The position numbers and the translations under genes are program-made. From assembly GCA_965199805.1 (NCBI GenBank), contig CBDATO010000003.1:1550001-1614000 (forward strand): DNA of 64,000 bases, written 5' to 3'. Positions 26,082-35,500 of this stretch are shown here, in pieces. The stretch comes from DATAZK01 sp965199805. Lineage in GTDB: Bacteria; Actinomycetota; Actinomycetes; Frankiales; Frankiaceae. The stretch's first letter is position 1, and every line of letters begins with the position of its first letter. Below the pieces are notes generated by a model. That model did not search any database. It worked only from the letters and a program-made list of their open reading frames with translations, and was not told where the DNA came from.

Positions 26082-27146
26082 GTGACGGGACTCGTGCGCA
26101 GCCGACGGCGGCGCCACCGCACGCTCTGTGCGTTGGCCGGCGCGGGTCTGGTGGCGGTGACGGCCTGCGGGTCCGGGTCCGGCAGCTCGCAGCCGTCCGC
26201 CGCCCCGTCCGTGACCCGCCCCGCCGCAGCGTCGGCCACCGCCTCACCGACCGGTGCGGCCGCTGCCGGCAAGGACCAGTGGTTCGGCCGCCGGGTCGTG
26301 GCCGTGACGCACAACGGCGGCGAGTACGACTTCCCGCAGGACACGCTCTACGCACTGGGCCGGGCCCAGGCCCTGCACATGCAGGTGCTGGACGTCGACA
26401 TCCAGATGTCGAAGGACGGGATGCCGGTCCTCATCCATTCCGAGACGCTGCAGTCCAGCACCGACGGCCGCGGCGATGTCGCCGACTACACGGCGGCGCA
26501 GCTCGGCCGGCTCGACGCGGCCTACCAGTGGATCCCCGGCTGCGGCACCTGCGGCGGCCGGCCTGCCGGCGACTACCCGGCCCGGGGCGTACGCACCGGT
26601 GACAAGCCGTTGCCGGCCGGAGCGGGCAGCCGCGACGACTTCGGCGTCCCGACCCTGCGCCAGGTGTTCGAGCGCTTCCCGCAGGCCTACCTGGACATCG
26701 AGCTCAAGCCGAAGTCCGATACGGCGATCAAGGTCGCGGCACTGATCCACGAGTTCGGGCGCGAGAGCCGCACGGTCGTCGCCTCGTTCGACGACCGACA
26801 GATCCGACAGTTCCAGCAGCTGGCGCCGACGGTGGCCACCTCACCCGGGCAGACGGCCAGCACCAACTTCTTCCTCGGCAAGCCCCTGCCCGCCGGCTTC
26901 GACGTGCTGCAGCTGCCCTACCGCTACGAGCTCGGAGGCAAGCCGGTCACCGTCATCACACCGGAGCTCGTCCGCCGGGCGCACGCCGCCGGCCTCGCAC
27001 TGTGGGTCTGGGACCAGGGCGCCACCCCGGGCACCGCCCTGTACCGCACGCTGGTCGGTCTCGGGGTCGACGGGGTCCTCGCCAGCAAGCCGTCGGACCT
27101 GCTCGCGCTCCTGCAGGCCACCGGCAAACAATGGTCAGGCTCCTAG
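26082..27146 (+). CDS. Glycerophosphodiester-phosphodiesterase-like lipoprotein
   Basis: A 354-residue lipoprotein (lipobox ending VTAC near residue 28, then a Ser/Pro/Ala linker) with a GDPD-type TIM barrel. The family frame is clear (LDVDIQMSKDGMPVLIH, YLDIELKP, VDGVLASKPSDLL), but key positions differ from the usual pattern: HRG reads HNG, PENT reads PQDT, the E-x-D metal pair reads D-x-D, and the HD following the barrel strand reads HS. The second metal Glu (DIELKP) is retained. Activity may be altered or directed at a different phosphodiester. TAGGCT eight bases before the GTG suggests a near-leaderless promoter. Confidence 0.85.
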   Translation: MTGLVRSRRRRHRTLCALAGAGLVAVTACGSGSGSSQPSAAPSVTRPAAASATASPTGAAAAGKDQWFGRRVVAVTHNGGEYDFPQDTLYALGRAQALHMQVLDVDIQMSKDGMPVLIHSETLQSSTDGRGDVADYTAAQLGRLDAAYQWIPGCGTCGGRPAGDYPARGVRTGDKPLPAGAGSRDDFGVPTLRQVFERFPQAYLDIELKPKSDTAIKVAALIHEFGRESRTVVASFDDRQIRQFQQLAPTVATSPGQTASTNFFLGKPLPAGFDVLQLPYRYELGGKPVTVITPELVRRAHAAGLALWVWDQGATPGTALYRTLVGLGVDGVLASKPSDLLALLQATGKQWSGS

Positions 27147-27156
27147 GTCCGACCTG

Positions 27157-27199
27157 CCGCGGGCCCCGTCCATCCGAAGGGATGCGACGGGGCCCGCGG
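27157..27199. terminator. Bidirectional terminator
   Basis: A 14-bp perfect stem (CCGCGGGCCCCGTC / GACGGGGCCCGCGG) with a smaller inner stem sits between two convergent genes, and is placed to end both transcripts. Confidence 0.75.
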
Positions 27200-27212
27200 G
27201 TCGAGCTGTGCC

Positions 27213-28628
27213 TTATCCCTGGACGAACGTCTTGACCGTCTTGACGTTGTCGGGGTTGCAGTTGAACGGGTAATCGTCCTTGCCGGGGTTGGTGACCTTC
27301 TCGTCGTAGACGAAGCCGTCCGTCGTGAGCTTCACGAGGGTGATGCAGGACGAGGCCTCACCGGCCTTGATGTTCTGCGGCGGGTAGAGACCGCCGGCGG
27401 TCCAGTCGGTGTGGTCCTTCGCTTTCTCGAGTACGCAGGTGCTGGTCAGGTTCGACCCGCAGGCCTTCGCCGACTCGGCCCACAGCAGCCAGGCACTCAT
27501 CGCCGAAGCGTTGTAGGTGGTCAGCTTCGGGTTGGACACCGCGTCCTTGATGATGTCCTGCAGCTGCTGCACGGCCGGGATCTTGTCGGCCAGCGAGTAC
27601 GGCACCGACCCGAGCTGCACGTAGCTCGGCGGGAAGCTCCCGAGCGCCTGCGCCCCCTTGACGGCCTGCGGGCCGTAGAACTGGGTGCTGTAGAGGATCC
27701 AGTCCGGGGTGTAGCTGGTGTTCTTCATCGCCTGGACGATGGGCGTCGGGTCCTGCGCGGTGATCTGGTAGAGCCCCTTCGCGCCGGTGCTCTTCAGCTG
27801 CTCGATGTACGGCCGGTAGTTGTCGACCTGCACCGGCTGGTTCTGCAGCACCGCGACCTTGATGCCGAGCTGCTGCAGGTAGGACTGCGCCTTGAGGCCG
27901 GTCGGGATGATCGACGCCAACGAGCTGCTCGCGAGGCCGATGCCCCCGGTCTTGGTGTCCGGGTAGGCCTCCGTGAGCAACCGCAGCGCACCGTTGTTGA
28001 TCTTCGTGGACGGGATCGGCACGGACTGCACCTGGAACTTCGCGTCCACCGCCTGCGGCGACACGACGTAGGCCGGGATCTGGCCGAGCTTGCAGTCCTC
28101 ACGGATCTTGACGCCGGCGCTGTCGAACGCGTTGCCGTTGCCGACGGCCATGAAGTCCTTCTGGCAGGCCTGGGTGAAGACCTGGCCCACGTTGAAGAGC
28201 TTCGCGTCGAGCTTGTCGACGACGATCTTGCGGCCGAGGATGCCACCGGCCGCGTTGCACCACTTGGCGAAGCCGTCGGCGGTGTCGAAGAATTCCTGCT
28301 CCAGGCCCGGCGCGGCAGCAGCCCCCGGGTCGGCGGTGACCGCGATGCGGATCTGGCTGTCGGTGACACCGCGCTCGGTGGCGCCCTTGGCGTCGCCGGC
28401 GCCGCAGACGGCCTTCAGCGTGCCGAAGTCGCCGGCTGCAGCGCCGCCGGTCGACGCGGACGCCGACCCGGTGGCGCCGTTCGACGTCGGATTGGTCGGC
28501 GTGCTGTTGCTGCTCGAGCGGCCGCAGGCGGTCATCGCCAGCGTCAACGCCGCGCCGAGGACGACGGGAGTGGTGAGGACGGCCCGGCGCCTGCGGCGCA
28601 CGGCGGACGGCGGGGGGTGGTGCGACAT
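27213..28628 (-). CDS. Branched-chain-amino-acid-type ABC substrate-binding lipoprotein
   Basis: A 471-residue lipoprotein (lipobox ending MTAC near residue 34) with a class I periplasmic-binding fold of the LivJ/urea/amide type: VTDSQIRIAVTADPGAAAAPGL, then FAKWCNAAGGILGRKIVVDKLDAK, a frame typical of Leu/Ile/Val-binding proteins. Cysteines in the C-terminal lobe probably form disulfides. No permease or ATPase genes are adjacent, so the ligand and partner transporter are unknown. Confidence 0.9.
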   Translation of the reverse strand: MSHHPPPSAVRRRRRAVLTTPVVLGAALTLAMTACGRSSSNSTPTNPTSNGATGSASASTGGAAAGDFGTLKAVCGAGDAKGATERGVTDSQIRIAVTADPGAAAAPGLEQEFFDTADGFAKWCNAAGGILGRKIVVDKLDAKLFNVGQVFTQACQKDFMAVGNGNAFDSAGVKIREDCKLGQIPAYVVSPQAVDAKFQVQSVPIPSTKINNGALRLLTEAYPDTKTGGIGLASSSLASIIPTGLKAQSYLQQLGIKVAVLQNQPVQVDNYRPYIEQLKSTGAKGLYQITAQDPTPIVQAMKNTSYTPDWILYSTQFYGPQAVKGAQALGSFPPSYVQLGSVPYSLADKIPAVQQLQDIIKDAVSNPKLTTYNASAMSAWLLWAESAKACGSNLTSTCVLEKAKDHTDWTAGGLYPPQNIKAGEASSCITLVKLTTDGFVYDEKVTNPGKDDYPFNCNPDNVKTVKTFVQG

Positions 28629-28862
28629 GGCGGTCTCCTGGTCGAGATCAGGGCGCCGGCGCGTGTGACCGCCGGCGAAAGCTCCTCGACTTTAGTGACG
28701 GGTGTTATGCCGTGTGACACCGGTCATGCATGTAGGGCGTGTCGCGCATGCACGTCAGCGCCGGCGGTCAGGCGCCGATGCGAATCCGGCACTCAGCCCT
28801 TGAATGCGCTGAATGGTTGTCCACAGCGCCCGATCGTGCTGGTCAGCGGCGTCGTCGGCGGG

Positions 28863-28881
28863 TAGAGTCGAACGTATGTTC
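28863..28881 (+). promoter_or_regulatory. Leaderless promoter overlapped by a LexA/SOS box
   Basis: TAGAGT (28863-28868) is a -10 element seven bases before ATG 28876. TCGAAC-gtat-GTTC (28868-28881) overlaps the -10 and the start codon and matches 10 of the 12 defined bases of the actinobacterial SOS box TCGAAC-N4-GTTCGA. LexA bound here would block transcription until DNA damage. Confidence 0.65.
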
Positions 28882-30111
28882 CCATTGGATCTGCAGCGGA
28901 TGGCGGGTGAGGCGACCCGCCTCCTCGCCAAGATCGCTGCCGGTCTGAGCGAACGCGTCGGCGGGCAGGTCGCACTCGAGGTGTTGCAGGAGCTGGCTGC
29001 TGGTGGCCGGCAACTGGAGCTCGCGCAATGCCTGAGCGCCGAGCAGGTCGACCGGTCCGGGATCTGGCAGGCGGCTGGCGGCGGCGGCGCTACGTCCACA
29101 GCGGCGTTCCTCCGCGACGAGACGGGTGAGACCGCCGGCTGGGCGAGCCGCCGGATCCGGCTCGGCCGGGCGTTGGAGGACTCGCTGCCCGAGACGCGCC
29201 GGGTCTGGGGTGAAGGTGCGATCGGGATGGACAAGGCGACGGTCATCGCTGCCGCGGTCGACGGCCTTGACGAGCAGACCACCGGCATTGCGGAAGCGAT
29301 CATGGCGGAAGCAGCCCCTGCGGTGACCCGCAGGGGCCTCATCAAGATGGGCGACGACATCCGGTCGTTGACCGAGCCGGAGGACGCCGAGCAGAAGGCC
29401 CGGGCCGACTTCATGCGCCAAGGCGTGACCCTGTCCGAGACCCTCGGCGGCTGCCGCATTTCCGGCTGGCTGAACACCGAAGCCGGCGCCGTCGTCAAGA
29501 ACGCGCTCGAAAGGTTCACCGCCAAGCCGGCCCCCGCCGCCGGCGGTGAACCCACCCCGTCACCGAAGCTGCGACGCGCCCTCGGCCTCATCGAAATGGC
29601 CCGCCAAGCCCTCGGCCACCAGGACTGCGAAGGTGCGGCCGCGGCCAGGCCGACGGTCGTGGTCACCCTGCCGTTGGATGTGCTGAAGCATCAGCTCGGC
29701 GTCGGTGACGTCGAAGGCGGCGACACGATGCCCGCCGCTGCGGTGCGTCGACTCGCTTGCGACGCCGACATCATCCCGATGATCTTCGGCTCCGACGGTG
29801 CCGTGCTCGACGCCGGACGATCCCGCCGCACCATCAGCCCACACCAGCGGGCCGCACTTTCCGTGCGAGACAGGCACTGTGTCTTCCCCGGCTGCGACCG
29901 GCCGCCGTCCTGGTGCCAGGGCCACCACATCCGCGAATGGGTCCGTGATCATGGCCCGACGGACCTCAAGAATCTGATCCTGTTGTGCCATCACCATCAT
30001 CACCTGGTCCACGAAGGCGGCTGGACGATCACCGGCCAGGCCGGACCCACCCTGCGCTTCCACCCGCCACGCGTCACCCGACCGCAGATCAACCGGGTCC
30101 GGCGCACGTGA
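28876..30111 (+). CDS. DUF222 / HNH endonuclease protein (13E12 repeat family)
   Basis: A 411-residue protein of a family abundant in actinobacteria. The N-terminal DUF222 region covers roughly residues 20-300 (TGWASRR, then LGGCRISGWL) and the C-terminal HNH nuclease has CVFPGCDRPPSWCQGHH ... DLKNLILLCHHHHHLVHEGGW, with zinc-binding cysteines and the catalytic His. Rv0336 and Rv0515 of this family in Mycobacterium tuberculosis are LexA-regulated; the SOS box here agrees. Biological role is unproven, with mobile or repetitive character suspected. ATG 28876 is chosen from the promoter architecture. Confidence 0.92.
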   Translation: MFPLDLQRMAGEATRLLAKIAAGLSERVGGQVALEVLQELAAGGRQLELAQCLSAEQVDRSGIWQAAGGGGATSTAAFLRDETGETAGWASRRIRLGRALEDSLPETRRVWGEGAIGMDKATVIAAAVDGLDEQTTGIAEAIMAEAAPAVTRRGLIKMGDDIRSLTEPEDAEQKARADFMRQGVTLSETLGGCRISGWLNTEAGAVVKNALERFTAKPAPAAGGEPTPSPKLRRALGLIEMARQALGHQDCEGAAAARPTVVVTLPLDVLKHQLGVGDVEGGDTMPAAAVRRLACDADIIPMIFGSDGAVLDAGRSRRTISPHQRAALSVRDRHCVFPGCDRPPSWCQGHHIREWVRDHGPTDLKNLILLCHHHHHLVHEGGWTITGQAGPTLRFHPPRVTRPQINRVRRT

Positions 30112-30140
30112 CCGGATCGGCTGACCCGTACTTCCGCGAC

Positions 30141-32420
30141 CTACCCGGCCGGGGCGACGCTGACCGGGAAGCCGTTCACGACCGCGTTGTTCGAGAGCAC
30201 GTCGACCCGCTCGCCGGGGGCGAGGATGTTCATGTTCACCCCGGCGTGCCCATCCGGCACGCCGGCCTGGGCACCGGGCACGGTGTGGCCCCAGCCGTGC
30301 GGCATCGAGCACACGCCGGCCATCATGTCGTCGGTCGTCTCGAGGGGCACCTCGACCGAGCCGGCCTCGCTGGTGACCCGGACCAGCTCACCGTTCCGCA
30401 CGCCGCACCGCTGCGCATCCGCCGAGTTCATCATGATCGTGCACCGGTTGGTGCCGCCGACCAGCGCGGGCGTCTGGTGCAGCCACGAGTTCTTCGAGCG
30501 CAGGTGACGGCGGGTCACCATGACCAGGGCGTCGTCCGGCCGGTCGAGCCGCTCCATGAGCCGGGGCAGGTCGGCGAGGATGTACGGCGGTGCGATCTCG
30601 AGCTTGCCGGACGGGGTGCAGAGCTTCTCGTGCAGTCGCGGCTGCATCGGCCCGAAGTCGATGCCGTCCGGGTTGTCCTTGAACGACTGCAGCGTGACGC
30701 CGTCCGGCTTCTCGCCGTACCAGTCGCCGTACGGGCCGGTCCGGATCGACAGGTCGAGGATCCGCTCCGGCCCACCGGACTCGTACCGGGCGAGCACCTC
30801 GGCCGGGTCGAGGCCCATCGTGGACGCCATGAACGAGAACCAGCCGTCGTCCATCGCCTGGACGTCGAGGTCGGCGTTCGTCTGACCCATCATGATCCCG
30901 GCCAGGCGAAGGATGACCTCCCACTCGCCCGGGCGGCCGTCCTGCGGCGGGAAGACCTCGGCACCCCACTTGCCGGCGTTGCGGACGGCGAAGTTCCAGA
31001 TCGAGTCGTCGAAGTGCGGCTGCTCCAGCGGGCTCAGGCCCGGAAGGATCACGTCGGCGTGACAGGTGGTCTCGTTGATCCAGTTGTCGATACTGACCAT
31101 GCCTTCCAGCAGGGGCAGCGCCGCCGCCAACCGGTCGGAGCCGGGCACGGCGAGCACCGGATTGCCCGAGCACGTGATGAGGCCGCGGAGCTGACCGTCA
31201 CCCGGGGTGTCGATCTCCTCGGCCAGGCAAGACGCCGGCACCTGACCGAGCACCTCGGGCGCCTGACGCACCCGGGTGCTCCAGCGGCCGAACTCGATCG
31301 GGGTCCGGCTGCCGGAGGTGCCCGGCGCCTTGGGCGTGGGCAGCGCGAAGAGCGCCCAGTTCACGGGCGTCGTCCACATCAGTCCACCGGGGGTGTCGAA
31401 GTGCCCGGTCAGGATGTTGACGACGTCGATCAGCCAGCTGGCCAGGGTGCCGAACTCCTGGTTGCAGGTGCCGATCCGGCCGTAGACGACGCCGCGCTCC
31501 GCCTCGGCCACCTCGTGCGCCAACTGCCGGATGCGCTCAGCCGGGATCCGGCAGGTGGCGGCCACGCGCTCCGGCGTGAAGGCTGCGGCCGCCGCCTCGA
31601 GGTCGTCCAGACCGGCGATGTCGTCGCCGAGCCCGTTCAGGTCGACGAGTCCGTCCGCGAAGAGCACGTTGACCATCGCGAGCAGCAGCGCGGCATCGGT
31701 GCCCGGCATGATCGGCAGGTACTCCGTGGCGTGCTTGACGGTGCCGGTCCGCCGCGGGTCGACGACGATGACCTTCCCGCCCCCCGCCCGGATCCGGTCG
31801 AGCTCCCCGAGCACGTCGGGGCAGCCCATCAGCGAGCCGTTGGACGCCTGCGGGTTGGCCCCCAGGAAGAGCGCGAACTCGCTGCGCTGCAGGTCGGGCA
31901 CCGGGATGTCCCACATGTCGCCGTACATGAGGACGCTCGAGACGTTCTTCGGCCACTGGTCGACCGTGCCGGAGGAGTAGATGTACGGGATCCCGGTCAT
32001 CCCGAGCAGCGTCCCGAGGTAGCGGGAGATGCCGAAGGTGTGCGCGGCCATGTTGCCGACGAAGGCGGTGAACGCCGCGATGCCGTGCTTCTCGAGGATC
32101 GGGTGCAGCACCTGCTCGCAGCGCTCGAACGCCTCCTCCCAGCTGACCTCGCGGAAGCCGTCGCCGTCACGCACGACCGGCTTGGTCAGCCGGGTCGGAT
32201 CGGTGTGCAGGTGGCCGAGGGTGGTGCCCTTCGGGCAGATCGCGCCCTTGCTGAACACGTCACGCTTGTTGGGCTTGATGCGTACGACCTCGCTGCCCGC
32301 CGTCGTCACCTCGAGCCCGCACATGGCCTCGCACAGCGGGCAGGTCACGACGTGCACGATCTCGGGCGCGACGTCGGCCACCGGCTGGGCGGCGGGCGAC
32401 GGGAGGTCGGTGAGGGTCAC
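30141..32420 (-). CDS. Molybdopterin-dependent oxidoreductase, [4Fe-4S] type
   Basis: A 759-residue protein of the Mo/W-bis-MGD (DMSO reductase) superfamily. The N-terminal cluster motif is CPLCEAMCGLEV...GAICPKG (C-x2-C-x3-C-x~26-C). It is followed by the molybdopterin domains (FVGNMAAHTFG, VVDPRRTGTVKHA, YGRIGTCNQEFG) and a C-terminal dinucleotide-binding domain (SWLHQTPALVGG...VRVTSEAGSVEV). There is no Tat signal, so it is probably cytosolic, and no adjacent electron-transfer subunit. Substrate unknown; formate-dehydrogenase-like or acetylene-hydratase-like members share this plan. GTG 32420 is chosen because translation upstream is not family-like. Confidence 0.9.
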   Translation of the reverse strand: MTLTDLPSPAAQPVADVAPEIVHVVTCPLCEAMCGLEVTTAGSEVVRIKPNKRDVFSKGAICPKGTTLGHLHTDPTRLTKPVVRDGDGFREVSWEEAFERCEQVLHPILEKHGIAAFTAFVGNMAAHTFGISRYLGTLLGMTGIPYIYSSGTVDQWPKNVSSVLMYGDMWDIPVPDLQRSEFALFLGANPQASNGSLMGCPDVLGELDRIRAGGGKVIVVDPRRTGTVKHATEYLPIMPGTDAALLLAMVNVLFADGLVDLNGLGDDIAGLDDLEAAAAAFTPERVAATCRIPAERIRQLAHEVAEAERGVVYGRIGTCNQEFGTLASWLIDVVNILTGHFDTPGGLMWTTPVNWALFALPTPKAPGTSGSRTPIEFGRWSTRVRQAPEVLGQVPASCLAEEIDTPGDGQLRGLITCSGNPVLAVPGSDRLAAALPLLEGMVSIDNWINETTCHADVILPGLSPLEQPHFDDSIWNFAVRNAGKWGAEVFPPQDGRPGEWEVILRLAGIMMGQTNADLDVQAMDDGWFSFMASTMGLDPAEVLARYESGGPERILDLSIRTGPYGDWYGEKPDGVTLQSFKDNPDGIDFGPMQPRLHEKLCTPSGKLEIAPPYILADLPRLMERLDRPDDALVMVTRRHLRSKNSWLHQTPALVGGTNRCTIMMNSADAQRCGVRNGELVRVTSEAGSVEVPLETTDDMMAGVCSMPHGWGHTVPGAQAGVPDGHAGVNMNILAPGERVDVLSNNAVVNGFPVSVAPAG

Positions 32421-32469
32421 GCGGCCATTGTGACAAGCACCACGCAGCCCCCGCCGTCCGGGACGCGAA

Positions 32470-32516
32470 GCGGCGCCCACCCGCTGCACCGTTTCGATGC
32501 AGTGGATGGGCGCCGC
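32470..32516 (-). terminator. Hairpin terminator after the FN3 protein gene
   Basis: GCGGCGCCCA / TGGGCGCCGC (10 bp) with an inner CTGCA/TGCAG stem. It lies about 15 bases beyond the stop of the fibronectin-III gene on the minus strand; only a weak U-run follows. Confidence 0.6.
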
Positions 32517-32531
32517 TCGGGGCGTGCAGCC

Positions 32532-35500
32532 TCAGTTCGGGGCGACGACGACCGGTACCCGCGGGGCACCGCCGTAGCCGACCGCGTTCCAGGCCTGGAT
32601 CCGCACGGCGTAGCTGCGTCCGGGCACGAGCCCGGCCACCGTCGCCGTGTACGGCCCGCTCGCCGGTCCGTAGACCTTGAGCGGCGGCTGCCAGGTCGAG
32701 CCGCCGTCGAGGCTCACGCGGTAGCCGGTGATCGGCGTCCCGCCCTCGTCGAGCGGCTTGTGCCAGAAGAGCTTCAGGCTGCCCTTGGCCGGGGTGACCT
32801 CGAGCCCGATCGACACAGACGGCACCGCGAGCGGCAGCGTCCGCACGATCGCCGGCGGCCGGTTCGCCTCACCGAGGCCGATCGCGTTGTACGCCTGCAG
32901 CCGCACCGTGTACGCCGAGTCCGGGTTCAGTCCCGAGACGCTCGCCGTGTACGGGCCGGTGACCGGCCCGCGGTAGGTGAGGTCCTGCCATGTCGCTCCG
33001 CCGTTGAGGCTGACGCGGTAGCCCAGGATGGCGCTGCCCCGATCGCTCAGCGGCTTGTGGAAGAAGATGCCGAAGCCGGTGCGGGTCGGTGTGTACTCCG
33101 GTGCCACCGGGACCGTCGGCACCCCGAGCCGGTTGAACGACGCGGTGGCCGGCGTGCTCGCGCCCACCACGTTGCCGGCCAGCACCGAGAAGGTGTAGTC
33201 GACGCCGTAGGGAATCGGGCTGATCGTGCACGTCGTGGCCGTGGCCGGCGACGGGGTGCAGGACAGACCGGCCGGCGACGAGACGACCGTGTACGAGGAC
33301 ACCGCCGAGCCGTTGCTGTCGGTCGGTGCCGTCCAGCTGAGCACGACGCCCTCACCGTCGGTCGTCGGTGCGGCCGTCAGGGTGCTCGGCGCGGACGGTG
33401 CGGTGGCCGCCACGATGGCAGCCGTCCCACCGGTGCCGGTCCCGGCCACGTTGGTGGCCGTGACCGATGCGGTGTAGTCACCGATCGGGTTCAGCCCGGT
33501 GACGACGCACGAGGTGGCGGTCGCCGGGTCGGGCGTGCAGGTGGCGCCGCCCGGGCTCACGGACACGGCGTAGCCGGTCACGGGGGCGCCGCCGTTATTC
33601 GGCGCCAACCACGAGATGGTGGCGGAAGCGCCGTTACGGGCGACGGTCACACCCGACGGCGTGCCGGGAGCACTCGCCGGGGTGAGGGCGGCCGACGAGG
33701 TGGAGTTCGCCGAGGCGCCGACCCCGTTGGTCGCGTACACGCCGAACGTGTAGCTGGTGCCGTTGGTCAGACCGGACACGACGCACGGGCTGCTCGTGCA
33801 GACCGCTGTGATGCCACCCGGCGAGGAGACGACCGTGTACGACGTGATGGCGCTGCCGCCGTCGTCGGACGGGACGGCGAAGGCGACCTCGGCCTGACCG
33901 GACCCGGCCACAGCCGTCACGCCGGTGGGCGCACCGGGCACCGTTGCCGGTGTCACCGCCGACGAGGGCGCCGAGGCAACCGAGTCACCGGCGGCGTTGG
34001 TCGCCTGGACGGTGAACGTGTACGCCGTGCCGTTGCTCAGCCCGGTCACCGTGCAGGGGCTGGCGGTGCAGACCTGCGTGATGCCGTCCGGCGCAGAGGT
34101 CACCGTGTAGGAGGTGACCGGCGCACCGTGACTGTTCACCGGCGCCGTGAAGGTGACGACGGCCGAGCCGGCGGCCCGGGTCGCGTCGACGTCCGTCGGT
34201 GCGTTCGGCACGCCGGCCGGGGTGACGGCGGCGCTCGCGGCAGACGCGACCGAGTTGCCGATCGGGTTCGTCGCCACGGCCGTGAAGGTGTAGGGCGTGC
34301 CGTTGGCCAGGCCCGTGACCGTGCAGGGGCTCATCGCGCAGAAGGCGGTGAGGCCGCCCGGAGCGGAGGTCACCGTGTAACCGGTGATGGTGCTCCCGCC
34401 GTCGAACGCCGGGGCGGTGAAGGACACCGTGGCTTCGGTGTCACCGAAGACCGCCGTCACATCGGTGGGCGCGTCCGGCACCAAAGCCGGCACCACGGAG
34501 TTGCTGGTGGCCGATGACGTCGACGCCCCGTTCGCATTGTTCGCCTTCACGGTGAACGTGTACGCCGTGCCGTTGGTGAGACCGGTGACGACGCAGGGGC
34601 TGCCGACGCAGGTGGCGGTGAGGCCGCCCGGGTTGGCAGTCACCGTGTAGCCGGTGATCGGCTCTCCCCCGTCCGAGGCGGGCGGCGTGAAGGCCACCGA
34701 GGCCTCACTGTCACCCGGGGTGACGGTCACGCCGGTCGGCGCGGACGCCGCAGTGGACGGGGTGCCGTTCACTGCGGCACTCGCGGCGCCGTCGCCCTGG
34801 CTGTTGCTCGCCCGCACGATGACGGGGTAGGAAGTCCCGTTCACGAGGCCGGAGATGCTGGCCGTGAGCGGGCTGGTGCCGGAGGTGGTGAGCGTGTTCC
34901 AGGTGGTGCCACCGTCGGTGGACGCCTGGTAGCGGGTGATTGTCGCGCCGCCGTTGTCGACCGGCGGAATGATGCTCAGCTGCAGCGAGCCGTTGCCGTG
35001 ACCGCTGACAGTCGCGGTCGGAGCCCCCGGGACACTGCGCGGTGTGACAGCAGCGGTGGTGGCGGCAGCGCCGGTGCCGAACTCGTTGGTCGCCGTCACC
35101 GCAAAGGTGTACGGGGTGCCCTTGGTGAGACCACCGATCTGGCAGCCGGTCGCCGTCGCCGGGTTCGGCGTGCACGTCGCACCACCGGGGCTTGCCGTCA
35201 CGGTGTAGCCGCTGACCGTGCCGTAGCCGCTGTTCGTCGGCGCCGTCCACGAGACCGTCGCGGTAGTCCCGCTCAGAGAGGCAGTGGGCCCGACCGGTGC
35301 CGAGGGGGGACCGGTGATCGTGATCGAGTTGCTCACGCTGGCGGTGCCGGCGGGCGCGACCGTGTAGCCCGTGGCGAGGTCGCCGTACTCGACGAGGTAT
35401 CCGCTGATGTTGGAGGAGCTGTCGGCGAGGTCGTTCCAGTTGCCGATGGAGCCGCTCCAGTTGGTGACCGCCGAGTTCTCGGTCGAGCCGGCGTTGTTCG

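Noticed and set aside
29985..34517. A 1510-codon plus-strand open frame
   Set aside because: It runs antisense to the molybdopterin oxidoreductase and FN3 genes, is extremely rich in Arg/Gly/Asp/Val, and has no domain; typical of GC-rich antisense frames.
32532..35300. Repeats that might be a CRISPR array
   Set aside because: The repetition is ~270-base and degenerate and encodes FN3 domains in frame; no short direct repeats with unique spacers were seen in the window.
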